Source: CAWGYT01 sp963826795 (GTDB lineage Bacteria > Planctomycetota > Planctomycetia > Pirellulales > Pirellulaceae). From it: DNA of 64,000 nt. Shown here piece after piece: positions 56,725 through 64,000 of the stretch. A program made the translations under genes and the position numbers. The notes beneath the pieces are model-generated. The model saw nothing but the letters and a program-made list of their open reading frames with translations, searched no databases and was not told the DNA's origin. Numbering within the stretch: the stretch's first letter is position 1; each line of letters starts with the position of its first letter. Location of the stretch: contig CAWGYT010000010.1 of assembly GCA_963826795.1 (NCBI GenBank), positions 310,001-374,000 on the forward strand, in the 5' to 3' direction.

Positions 56725-58044
56725 ATGTCAACTGTTCCGGCCTCGACACGACGTTCGTTCCTGAAGCAAGGCTCCCTGTTGGCCGCCACGATCGGCCTGC
56801 CCACCATCGTTCCGGCGGCGGCTCTGGGACGTGACGGCAGGACGGCGCCGAGCAATCGCATCACGATGGGATTTATTGGGACCGGTGGCAAGGGACGCCA
56901 CAATTTGGGGATCTTCCAAGACGACGCCGAGTGCCAGGTCCTCGGGGTCTGCGATGTGGACGCCAACCATTGCCGGGCGGCGAAGGAACAGGTTGATCAG
57001 AAGTACGGGAACCAAGACTGCGCGTCGGTCGCGGATTTTCGCGAGCTCGCCGGACGCGATGACCTGGATGCAATTTGTGTTTCCACGCCGGACCACTGGC
57101 ACGCCCTGGCGACGATCGCCGCCTTGAATTCGGGCAAGGACGTGTATTGCGAAAAACCGCTGGCGAATTCCGTCGGCGAAGGCCGAGCGATTTGTCGCGC
57201 GGCGGCGCGGGCGGGGCGAATCGTGCAGACCGGCAGCCACGAGCGGTCGGGGGATGGCAGGCGAGCCGCCTGCGAGTTGGTCCGCAACGGGCGGATCGGC
57301 AAGCTGCATACGATTCGGATCAACTTGCCGACGGATGATTCCCATCATCAGCAGGTGAAGCAGTGGACCGAGCCCCAACCGGAAATGCCGGTGCCGGACT
57401 ACTTGGACTGGGATCGCTGGCTCGGTCACACGGCGGCGGTGCCCTACACCGAAAAGCGTTGTCATTTCTGGTGGCGTTTCATTCTCGCTTACGGCGGCGG
57501 AGAAATGACCGACCGCGGCGCCCACGTCATCGACCTGGCGCAGCTGGGAGCGGGGAAAGACGGCACGGGCCCGGTCGAGTACATCGCGAAGGGATCCCGC
57601 AACGCGTCCGGGCTTTTCGACGCCTTCATGGACTATGTGTTCATCAATATCTACGACGACGGACTGAAGATGATTGGATCGACGCAAGGGCCGCGAGGCG
57701 TCAAGTTTGAGGGGGACGAAGGCTGGATCTTTATTCACGTGCACGACCCCAAGGTCGAGGCGAGTGATCCTCGGATCCTGGAATCGACAATCGGAAGCCG
57801 AGAAATCCACCTGGGACGCAGCCCGGGCCATCATCGCAATTTCTTGGATTGCATCAAGTCGCGGGAAGAACCCCTGGCGTCAGCCGAAATCGGACATCGC
57901 ACGGGCTCGATCTGTCACCTCAATAACATCGCCATGAAGTTGGGGCGAAGCATCCACTGGGACCCCGTCAACGAGGTCGCGGTAGATGACGAAGAGGCCA
58001 ACGGGCTGCTGATGCCCGCGATGCGGGCTCCCTGGGTGATTTAG
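56725..58044 (+). CDS. Tat-exported Gfo/Idh/MocA oxidoreductase
   Basis: MSTVPASTRRSFLKQGSLLA is a twin-arginine leader (TRRSFLK), followed by a hydrophobic run to VPAAALG. The Rossmann motif GFIGTGGKGRHNLGIF is intact. STPDHWHALATIAALNSGKD leads to the catalytic YCEKPLANSVGEGRAICRAA, and the C-domain has KRCHFWWRFILAYGGGEMTD and RGAHVIDLAQLGAGKDGTGP. 439 residues. It belongs to the exported planctomycete group like the gene at 51333-52622, but its motif details differ (intact GxGxxG, WWRF instead of WHWRW), so it is a separate paralogue. It follows the 147-bp repeat array and faces rnc, with a REP-like hairpin between. Confidence 0.95.
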   Translation: MSTVPASTRRSFLKQGSLLAATIGLPTIVPAAALGRDGRTAPSNRITMGFIGTGGKGRHNLGIFQDDAECQVLGVCDVDANHCRAAKEQVDQKYGNQDCASVADFRELAGRDDLDAICVSTPDHWHALATIAALNSGKDVYCEKPLANSVGEGRAICRAAARAGRIVQTGSHERSGDGRRAACELVRNGRIGKLHTIRINLPTDDSHHQQVKQWTEPQPEMPVPDYLDWDRWLGHTAAVPYTEKRCHFWWRFILAYGGGEMTDRGAHVIDLAQLGAGKDGTGPVEYIAKGSRNASGLFDAFMDYVFINIYDDGLKMIGSTQGPRGVKFEGDEGWIFIHVHDPKVEASDPRILESTIGSREIHLGRSPGHHRNFLDCIKSREEPLASAEIGHRTGSICHLNNIAMKLGRSIHWDPVNEVAVDDEEANGLLMPAMRAPWVI

Positions 58045-58060
58045 AGCTGCGTCGCAGCTC
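58044..58060. repeat. Palindrome overlapping the stop (GAGCTGCG-T-CGCAGCTC)
   Basis: A perfect 8-bp inverted repeat around one base begins with the last base of the TAG stop. Compared with the sites at 3121 and 60845, both arms change together (T-A pair to C-G), which keeps the palindrome. Confidence 0.5.
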
Positions 58061-58071
58061 AAGCTTGAGGT

Positions 58072-58150
58072 CGGGAAAAGGGGTCAGGTCCCGAAAGTGC
58101 GAAGCACCCGGAGGGCCGTTCCGGCTTTCGGGACCTGACCCCTTTTCCCG
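58072..58150. repeat. REP-like element, copy 1: 26-bp perfect stem with two inner hairpins
   Basis: The arm 58072-58097 (begins CGGGAAAAGGGGTCAGGTCC) is perfectly complementary to 58125-58150. The 27-base loop forms two further stems, GTGC/GCAC (58097-58107) and CCGGA/TCCGG (58108-58124), a cloverleaf-like shape. It lies between the convergent oxidoreductase (stop 58044) and rnc (stop 58172). A 16-base piece of its end is duplicated directly after it (GACCCCTTTTCCCGAC). It is probably a REP-type element that may also end transcription. Confidence 0.9.
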
Positions 58151-58171
58151 ACGGACCCCTTTTCCCGACGC

Positions 58172-58927
58172 TCACTCGGGTGGCGCATCCCATTCGAGTT
58201 TGCCGCTGAACGGGGCCGGCTCGCCGTCGAGTTCGGCCAGGGCGTTGCCGGCGGCTCGTTGCTCGGCTTCCTTCTTGTTGCGACCCCAGGCCGGCGTGAA
58301 TTCGCGACCCGCGAATTGCGCGGCCACGTGAAAGAACTTGTCGTGGTCGGGGCCCCGCTCGTTCAGCAGCAGGTAGGTCGGAGTATCTCCGAAGTCACGC
58401 TGCACGACTTGTTGCAATAGTGACTTAAAGTTGTCATCGGAGGTTCCGGAGGCGGCGAGGTCGATTTCCGGCTGCACGCATCGTCCGACGAACTCGCGCG
58501 CGGCCGTGAGTCCTCCGTCCAGGTAGACGGCAGCGACGAGTGACTCGAAAACGTCGGCCAACAACGAGCTGGGAACTGGCTTGCCCGTCGAAATTCCCTT
58601 GCCCACGATCAATACCGGCTCGAGTCCCAGGTCGTTGCTGATCTTGGCACACGTTTGCCGACTGACGACGACCGACTTGATCTTGGTGAGATGGCCTTCC
58701 AGCAGGTCGGGAAACTGCTCAAACAGCAACTCGCAGACGATCGCGCCGAGAATCGCATCGCCGAGGAATTCCAGTCGTTCATTGGACGCCAGCCGATGTT
58801 GCGCGCCGGAGGCGTGCGTCAACGCGCTGCGAAGCAGCATGGGATCGCGAAAGCGGTACCCGATGATTTGCTCGCAAGCCTGCAATCGATCCGCAAGCTC
58901 GGTCGAATTTTCAGCACCCAAATCCAT
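58172..58927 (-). CDS. rnc: Ribonuclease III
   Basis: RNase III cuts double-stranded RNA, including rRNA precursors. The start at 58927 gives MDLGAENSTELADRLQACEQ and about 251 residues, the usual size; the extra upstream open sequence to 59125 has no family resemblance. The catalytic domain has LTHASGAQHRLASNERLEFL, GDAILGAIVCELLF (signature NERLEFLGDAIL with metal-binding Glu/Asp) and LLADVFESLVAAVYLDGGL (second metal site). The double-stranded-RNA-binding domain follows: DNFKSLLQQVVQRDFGDTPT and GRNKKEAEQRAAGNALAEL. Its 3' end faces a REP-like hairpin. Confidence 0.97.
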   Translation of the reverse strand: MDLGAENSTELADRLQACEQIIGYRFRDPMLLRSALTHASGAQHRLASNERLEFLGDAILGAIVCELLFEQFPDLLEGHLTKIKSVVVSRQTCAKISNDLGLEPVLIVGKGISTGKPVPSSLLADVFESLVAAVYLDGGLTAAREFVGRCVQPEIDLAASGTSDDNFKSLLQQVVQRDFGDTPTYLLLNERGPDHDKFFHVAAQFAGREFTPAWGRNKKEAEQRAAGNALAELDGEPAPFSGKLEWDAPPE

Positions 58928-59532
58928 GCGACACGCCTTCGGTCTCCGATTCGGCCGCACCAAACGGCGTGACGCGTCGCGCTGGCACGCAAGCACGAGA
59001 CGGAATCGCGATCGCTCAGGACCTTTTCTGCAGCCCCGCGCGGGACCCGTTCCAATCGCATCTGCCGAGCGAATCGAGACGCCTTGGGTGCGGTTCCTCG
59101 AGTCATCGAAATGGGCCCGTCGCAAGAAGGGGCGGACACGCTACGGTGTGTGTCCGCCGGTCGAATGCGGATTCTTTGCACGCCGCAGCGACCGCCGGGC
59201 ACCTCGTCGCCTCCGACGGGACCCTGCGGTCCCACTCTAACGAGCGGTTTCGCGAATGTCAATCGATCTCGGAGGTAACCCGGCAAACGGGCGACGGGCT
59301 GACTTGCCGATCGCTTGACCCACAACCCCCGATAACGAAGAATGCGTTCCAGCTCGATCCGTGAGATCTGACGAATCCGACGTGGTACGTTGGTTGAGAC
59401 GCACGGAGAGCCTGCGAGTCATCGGGGACGCTCGCGAAGACTTCGGCGTATTGGAAATTACCAGATGCCGGGTCGGGCTGGTCTCGATCCGGCGGGGCGG
59501 GAGAGACGGTCTGAGACGGAGTCGCGGAAGGC
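58928..59532. other. Intergenic stretch, no confident gene; hairpin at 59131-59158
   Basis: About 600 bases lie upstream of rnc and cbiA. A minus-strand frame (59259-59534) encodes 91 residues beginning MPSATPSQTVSPAPPDRDQP, and its ATG overlaps the cbiA ATG in CATG, but it resembles nothing known and has no clear ribosome site. A 9-bp hairpin GGCGGACAC/GTGTCCGCC lies at 59131-59139 and 59150-59158. The rest should hold the rnc and cbiA promoters. Confidence 0.5.
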
Positions 59533-60843
59533 ATGGTGGAATTACCTCGTTTGGCTCTCGGCACGGTCCAGCCGGAAGTTCCGTTAAGGCGCCCGTTGTG
59601 GGCGCTCTTCGCGGCGTTTCGACAGTCCGGGATCGACCCCCAGGTGTTTTCGTCCCAGTCCCGCTTCGACGTCTGGAACGGATTGGTGGTCCCGCCCGGC
59701 CACCAGTTACGGCATCTTGACAGCTGGCTGATGACGTGTGAAAGAAGCGGCACCAGTCTGGCCCAGGGCGGGCTCGCCCACGACCTCTCGCTGGTCGTGG
59801 GCCGCTTGCGAAGGCCGGCATGGCACGACGACTCGACTCGAACGCCCGTGGGCGGGTCGCTCGATCAGCTGGCGTCCTGGTTGGATTTGCCGCGGATTGT
59901 CTGGATTGACGTGTCCTTGCTGGATCCCTGTCGCCTGGTCGATTTGCCGGACGGGACGGCCGGAATCTTGCTCGACGGCTGTGAAGACCCGACGCAATTG
60001 GCCCGTTGGCAGACCCGGTTGGAATCCCTCTGGGGAATCCCCGTGCTCGGCGGGCTTTGCGCCACGGGAAATGCGGGTTCGCTGGCAAATGCCGGTCCAG
60101 TCCGAAACGACTCAGCGCGCACGTTGTGCCGAACTGGGAGGCCATCTGGCCCCTTACCTGAGGCTCGACCGCCTCCTCGAGTTGGCTCGCGCGGCCCCAC
60201 CGCTGCACGTGGATCCGCATGCCGGCGTCGAAGACAGCCCTGCCCGGGCATTACGAGTAGCGGTTGCGTATGACGAGGCGTTTCATTGCTATTTTCGGGA
60301 TACCTTGGACGCGTTAGAGCGAATGGGGACGCAGCTGACGGATTTTTCGCCGCTCAAGAGCGAGTCCATCCCGGCGGAAACGGATCTGGTTTGGCTGGGT
60401 TGCGGTCATCCCGAACAGTACGCCGAGCGACTCACGCGCAACGTCTGTTTACGGCAATCGCTCCATGCGCACGTTCGAGCGGGCGGACGGGTCTACGCCG
60501 AGGGCGGTGGGCTGGCTTACATCTGCGAAAGTCTGTCGTGGGAGCAAGGTTGTTACCCGATGGCGGGCCTACTGGCCGCGCGGCGCTCTTCGTGCCTTCG
60601 GACTCCCGACCCGTCGAAATGCAGCTGGTCGGTGATCCGTGGCTGGGACGTCAATGTGTGCGCGGTTATCTGAATCCTTGCTGGGCGATCGAGACGGATC
60701 AGGGCGTCACCGATTTCTCGGCCCAGTCCGATTGTCCGGTAAGTTTGATCGGAGATGGACCTGTGATCGGCAGCCGGATTCATCTTCATTTTGCCGCGCA
60801 GCCCGGCTTGCTGAAGTCGTTTGTTTCGCCGCGATCGGCCTAG
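59533..60843 (+). CDS. cbiA: Cobyrinic acid a,c-diamide synthase-like, interrupted by two frameshifts
   Basis: CbiA amidates the corrin ring in cobalamin synthesis, using glutamine. Frame 1 starts MVELPRLALGTVQPEVPLRR and reads through IPVLGGL. Frame 2 then continues APREMRVRWQMPVQSETTQR, LGGHLAPYLRLDRLLELARA and the glutaminase-like domain: RVAVAYDEAFHCYFRDTLDA, LVWLGCGHPEQYAERLT and GGRVYAEGGGLAYICESLSW. Frame 1 resumes with FVPSDSRPVEMQLVGDPWLG and GYLNPCWAIETD. One surplus T at 60056-60058 and one missing G at about 60582 account for both. The usual catalytic Cys region reads YAEGGGLAY, with no Cys where canonical CbiA has GECGG, so activity may be altered. It is thus best called CbiA-like. 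It is followed by mgtE on the same strand. Confidence 0.72.
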
Positions 60844-60844
60844 C

Positions 60845-60857
60845 GCTGTGTCACAGC
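60845..60857. repeat. Short palindrome after a stop codon (GCTGTG-T-CACAGC)
   Basis: This is the reverse complement of the site at 3121-3133, one base after the TAG stop of the CbiA-like gene. Flanking bases (AGC before, TG after) also resemble the other copies. Confidence 0.5.
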
Positions 60858-60973
60858 TGAATATTCGGGTCCGTCAAGGCCGCGCGTTCTCACTTGTGAG
60901 GGACGTCGGGTTGCCATACAACGAGGCATTGGCGGCCCTGCCCTGCCCTGCCCTTTGAGATCCTGCCCGATCG

Positions 60974-62317
60974 ATGGTCAATACACTCTTCGTTCCCGAA
61001 CTTCGCGAGATGCTGGCGTCACAAAATCGGACGGAGCTCTGCGAGTTTTGTCAGGCACTTCATCCGGCGGCGACGGCCGACTTCATGTCAGGGTTGACTT
61101 CGCAAGAGTCCTGGGAAGTACTGCATTACGCCTCGCCCGAAGTGCGGACCGAAATCTTCCACTATTTCGACCGCCCCAGGCAGATTGAAATATTGACTCA
61201 GCAAGACCGAAAGGACGCGGTCCTGCTGCTCTCGGAAATGGCGGTCGATGACCGAGTCGACTTGTTGAACGATTTGGATCCGGGCCTGGCCGAGGAATTG
61301 ATCGGGCAACTCCCGAAGGCCGACCGCCGTGAGACGCTCCGCCTGCAATCCTATCCCGAGGGCACGGCGGGCGCGGTGATGACCACCGAGGTCGTCAAAT
61401 TGGCCGAGACGTTGACGGTCAACGAGGCGTTGCAGGAGCTTTCGAAGCGTTCGGACGAAGTCGAGACGATCTACTACTTGTATGTTGTCGATGACTCGAA
61501 TCATCTCCGCGGCGTGCTCTCCACACGCGATCTGATCTCGTCGCTGTCGACGCCCCACAAGCCGCTCCGAGAGATCATGGATACCCAGGTGATCTCGGTC
61601 GATGTCCATGACGATCAGGAAGAGGTCGCTCACAAAGTCGCCTTTTACGACCTGTTGGCGATTCCCGTCGTCGATGAACAGCATCAGATGCTGGGCATCA
61701 TCACGCACGACGATGTGATCGACGTCGTCCGGGAGGAGGCCACGGAAGACGCTCATCGCATCGCGGGCGTCGAGCCGTTGGCGACCGGCTACCTGCAGAC
61801 GGCGCTCGGGCGGCTCTGCTGGAATCGCGGTGTTTGGCTGGCGCCGCTCTTTTTCGCGGCGCTCTTGACCGCCGGCGCGATTCATCGCTACGAGGAACAT
61901 CTCAGCCGGTGGGGATTCCTGATCTGGTTTCTGCCGCTAATCATCTCCAGCGGTGGCAATTCCGGAAATCAATCGGCCACGCTGATCATTACCGCGCTCA
62001 CGACCGGTGACATCCAGCTGAAGGATTGGGTCCGCGTCGTGACCCGCGAGTTGCTGATGGGCCTGCTGCTCGGCGGTTTGCTGGGAATCGTCTTTCTCCC
62101 GGTGGGGATCATGTTCGCGCCGGAATCGGTGCTGGTGGTCCCCCTGACGCTCGTGCTGGTTGTACTCTGCGGAACCCTCGTCGGATCGGTCCTCCCGTTG
62201 GTCTTTCGACAATTGGGCCAGGACCCGGCCCTGATGAGCAATCCCTTTGTGGCGGGGATTATCGATATCGTGGGAATCGTGATCTACGTCCGGGTGGCAA
62301 TTCTGCTGCTCAGCTAG
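60974..62317 (+). CDS. mgtE: Magnesium transporter MgtE
   Basis: MgtE is a magnesium-gated Mg2+ channel. The 447-residue protein has the acidic N-domain (VDDRVDLLNDLDPGLAEELI), two CBS domains (YPEGTAGAVMTTEVVKLAET; YLYVVDDSNHLRGVLSTRDL; IMDTQVISVDVHDDQEEVAH; AIPVVDEQHQMLGIITHDDV) and about five membrane helices with the pore motif SGGNSGNQSATLIITALTTG and NPFVAGIIDIVGIVIY. All parts are in the expected order. The 5' leader has a pyrimidine-rich run of CCCTG repeats (60936-60955) and no recognisable Mg riboswitch. It is convergent with the PPC-domain gene and the two are separated by a REP-like hairpin. Confidence 0.97.
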   Translation: MVNTLFVPELREMLASQNRTELCEFCQALHPAATADFMSGLTSQESWEVLHYASPEVRTEIFHYFDRPRQIEILTQQDRKDAVLLLSEMAVDDRVDLLNDLDPGLAEELIGQLPKADRRETLRLQSYPEGTAGAVMTTEVVKLAETLTVNEALQELSKRSDEVETIYYLYVVDDSNHLRGVLSTRDLISSLSTPHKPLREIMDTQVISVDVHDDQEEVAHKVAFYDLLAIPVVDEQHQMLGIITHDDVIDVVREEATEDAHRIAGVEPLATGYLQTALGRLCWNRGVWLAPLFFAALLTAGAIHRYEEHLSRWGFLIWFLPLIISSGGNSGNQSATLIITALTTGDIQLKDWVRVVTRELLMGLLLGGLLGIVFLPVGIMFAPESVLVVPLTLVLVVLCGTLVGSVLPLVFRQLGQDPALMSNPFVAGIIDIVGIVIYVRVAILLLS

Positions 62318-62330
62318 TGCTGTGGTTGGG

Positions 62331-62401
62331 AAAAGGGGTCAGGTCCCAAAAGTGCGAAGCACCCGAAGGGCCGTTCCGGCTTTTGGGACCTGACCCCTTT
62401 T
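62331..62401. repeat. REP-like element, copy 2: 22-bp perfect stem
   Basis: The arm 62331-62352 (begins AAAAGGGGTCAGGTCCCAAA) is perfectly complementary to 62380-62401. It is the same element as at 58072-58150. G58093/C58129 of copy 1 is A62348/T62384 here, so both arms changed together. It lies between convergent mgtE (stop 62317) and the PPC-domain gene (stop 62407). Confidence 0.9.
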
Positions 62402-62406
62402 TTCAA

Positions 62407-63195
62407 TCAGCGGAGCGTGACCACAAGCCGATAGGGGTGGGCGGGGCCGCCATGGTCGTGGGCATCCTGGAGCGCCAGAAAATAGCGGCCCGTGACCGGA
62501 ATTTCGTATTCGAGCCGTGAATCGAGTCGGTCGAAGTCGTCAACGCAAATCAGTATCTGGCCCTGCTCGTCGTACAGCGTCAGGAGACTGTCCAGGGCCG
62601 AGCCATGCCGGCGAGCGAAGACCTCGGCCCGCACCGTCTGTCCCGCGAGGGCTGGGAATGCAAACACGTCCACGTTGCGATCGGCGTGGATCTCGCCCTG
62701 AATCGTGAGCTCGCCCTGCATCTCGGGCAAGGGCTGAATCGCCTGGGCCTGCCGAAAGCCGTCATTGGGCTCTTGCTCGATCACCAGCGACGACGAGCTT
62801 TCCGCCAAGACCGTAAACGGCGCGCTTTCGCCCGCCGGCGAGCAGACCACCAAAGCAATCTCGGCTCCGGCCGGCAGCTCGTCCGGCACGTGCAGCTCGA
62901 TCTCGACCTGAGTGTCGCCGATCTGGCTGGCGTCCTGCCCGCCGGGGATTGGCGCGTTGCTTTGGTTGAGTAACTTCACCGTCGCGCCTTCGAGACGGCA
63001 GCGAACCTGCTGCGCCTGATCGAGCTTCCAGCCACGCATCACCAGCTTCGTCGTGGCACCCGGCTGCACGCCCAGGGGATTGCAGAGCGCGATCCGGGGC
63101 GACTCGGTTGGCGCCTCTTCGCCTCGGGCCGTGGCCGACGACAACGCCAGGAGTCCCACCAGAACCCAATCACGCCGCCGCAAGGTTTCACGCAT
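62407..63195 (-). CDS. Exported PPC-domain (pre-peptidase C-terminal) protein
   Basis: The start at 63195 gives MRETLRRRDWVLVGLLALSS with a signal peptide ending ATARG. The middle part is an immunoglobulin-like domain (NPLGVQPGATTKLVMRGWKL). It is followed by a PPC domain: QEPNDGFRQAQAIQPLPEMQ, GEIHADRNVDVFAFPALAGQ, TVRAEVFARRHGSALDSLLT, LYDEQGQILICVDDFDRLDS and RYFLALQDAHDHGGPAHPYR. About 262 residues. Its ATG overlaps the DUF1501 stop by 8 bases (ATGCGTGA), so the two are translated together. Pairing of a DUF1501 protein with a PPC-domain protein is common in planctomycetes. The joint role is unknown. Confidence 0.88.
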   Translation of the reverse strand: MRETLRRRDWVLVGLLALSSATARGEEAPTESPRIALCNPLGVQPGATTKLVMRGWKLDQAQQVRCRLEGATVKLLNQSNAPIPGGQDASQIGDTQVEIELHVPDELPAGAEIALVVCSPAGESAPFTVLAESSSSLVIEQEPNDGFRQAQAIQPLPEMQGELTIQGEIHADRNVDVFAFPALAGQTVRAEVFARRHGSALDSLLTLYDEQGQILICVDDFDRLDSRLEYEIPVTGRYFLALQDAHDHGGPAHPYRLVVTLR

Positions 63196-64000
63196 AAAGT
63201 GCCTCGATGGTCTGACCCTCATCCAGAATCGCGACCGGTCGCCCATCGGGCGTCACGAGTTCCCGGCGTGGATCGATGCCCAGCGAGCTGAGGATTGTGA
63301 AGGCGACGTCGGCGGGGCGAACGGGATGGTCGGTGACTTGCGCCCCCTCGCGATCGGTCGCGCCGATGACTTGGCCGGTCCGCACGCCGGCTCCCGTGAA
63401 CAGCAGGGAAGCCGCCGGTGCCCAGTGATCGCGTCCGACGTCTTTGTTCAGCTTCGGAGTCCGACCGAATTCGCCCATCGCGACCACAAGCGTTTCGTTG
63501 ACCAAGCCCCGCTCGTGGAGGTCCGTGACGAGGGCCGAAAAACCGCGATCGAAGTCGGGCAATTTTTGTTCCAGCCCGTCCCAGATTTTGGCATGATGAT
63601 CCCAGCCACCGAAGTTGACCGTCACGAACGTCACGCCTCGCTCGACCAGCCGGCGTGCTAACAGACAACTCTGCCCAAATGTGGTCCGTCCATACCGATC
63701 GCGCAGCGTCGATGGCTCTTGCTCAACGGCAAACGCCTCGCGGGCCTCGCCCGAAAGGACCATCTCCGTGGCTCGTTGCTGAAACTGGTTGTACGCCAGC
63801 AATTGATCGTTGCCTTCGATCCTGCGGGCGAGACCATCGACCGTTTGAAGCAGCGACTGACGTCGGTCGACGCGGATTTGCGAGATGGGCTCAGATCGCG
63901 AAACGTCGCGGACGCGAAAGTCGGCCTGGTTCGGGTCGCCGGCCTTGAACGACTCGAAGCGTCCGCCCAAGAAGGCGCTTTTGCCCAACTCCCAGGTGAA
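63188..64000 (-). CDS. DUF1501 (sulfatase-like) protein, C-terminal part (cut by window edge)
   Basis: The frame is open to the right end of the window, so the N-terminus, normally with a Tat leader, lies outside. The visible ~270 residues have the family's alkaline-phosphatase-like features: TFGQSCLLARRLVERGVTFV, TVNFGGWDHHAKIWDGLEQK, LPDFDRGFSALVTDLHERGL, NETLVVAMGEFGRTPKLNKD, VGRDHWAPAASLLFTGAGVR and HPVRPADVAFTILSSLGIDP. The WDHH and GRDHW motifs are probable metal-binding positions. DUF1501 proteins are abundant and exported in planctomycetes; no substrate has been firmly assigned. The stop overlaps the start of the PPC-domain gene. Confidence 0.93.
   Translation of the reverse strand, partial: FTWELGKSAFLGGRFESFKAGDPNQADFRVRDVSRSEPISQIRVDRRQSLLQTVDGLARRIEGNDQLLAYNQFQQRATEMVLSGEAREAFAVEQEPSTLRDRYGRTTFGQSCLLARRLVERGVTFVTVNFGGWDHHAKIWDGLEQKLPDFDRGFSALVTDLHERGLVNETLVVAMGEFGRTPKLNKDVGRDHWAPAASLLFTGAGVRTGQVIGATDREGAQVTDHPVRPADVAFTILSSLGIDPRRELVTPDGRPVAILDEGQTIEALYA

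Noticed and set aside
59259..59534. A 91-codon minus-strand gene divergent from cbiA
   Set aside because: No recognisable family, no clear ribosome site and low-complexity start; its ATG overlaps the cbiA ATG only because CATG is palindromic.
60936..60955. Mg riboswitch or regulatory element before mgtE
   Set aside because: Only a short CCCTG repeat is visible; no M-box-like secondary structure could be recognised.

Overview
The window looks like a GC-rich chromosome segment from a planctomycete (Planctomycetota). It carries several family signatures typical of that phylum: a PVC-type membrane-bound dehydrogenase with HEAT-like repeats and a CxxCH haem site, a DUF1501 protein next to a pre-peptidase-domain protein, four Gfo/Idh/MocA oxidoreductases (two with Tat-type leaders), a BBP7-like outer-membrane protein, a PEP-CTERM protein, a very large cadherin-like/LTD/CotH/dockerin surface protein, and a Ser/Thr-kinase-like protein with degraded catalytic motifs. 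No rRNA, convincing tRNA or CRISPR array was seen.

Layout. 1-14600 is mostly housekeeping: the 3' part of metH, a di-haem cytochrome, thiC, two envelope proteins (zinc ribbon + STN-like; pseudokinase + STN-like), threonine aldolase and hisD-hisC-hisB. 14663-20144 is the giant surface protein. 20682-25188 (minus strand) holds a PPi-type phosphofructokinase, accC, accB and an M24 peptidase. 25862-30550 is an accessory island: a REP-associated (RAYT-type) transposase flanked by inverted copies of a 21-bp sequence, two small orphan genes that look like integron cassettes separated by an attC-like folded site, a near-perfect 42-bp palindrome, the tail of a tyrosine recombinase, a truncated integron integrase and an IS630-type element next to it. 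30880-33390 has an esterase-like hydrolase and a Tat-exported carbohydrate-associated protein. 33531-43318 is envelope biology, including a putative export machine: HlyD adaptor, GAF-like-HlyD fusion, PqqD-like/M50/HlyD fusion and a facing TolC. 43722-52622 holds a ROK kinase, three sugar-type oxidoreductases, a HerA-like ATPase, a family-5 uracil-DNA glycosylase and a leucyltransferase (bpt). 52855-64000 holds the PVC-type dehydrogenase, a 147-bp tandem repeat, a fourth oxidoreductase, rnc, cbiA, mgtE, a PPC-domain protein and a partial DUF1501 gene.

Two things dominate the hunt. First, eight otherwise intact genes are each broken by one or two single-base frameshifts, often in short G/C runs. 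This fits base-calling or assembly indels better than decay, so these genes should be read as single genes. Second, 27.6-29.5 kb looks like a decayed integron in which integrase and cassettes point the same way, the 'inverted' arrangement known from some planctomycetes and spirochaetes, later damaged by a RAYT element and an IS630 element. Two further small repeat families sit directly after stop codons or between convergent genes, one with arm-compensating base changes between copies.
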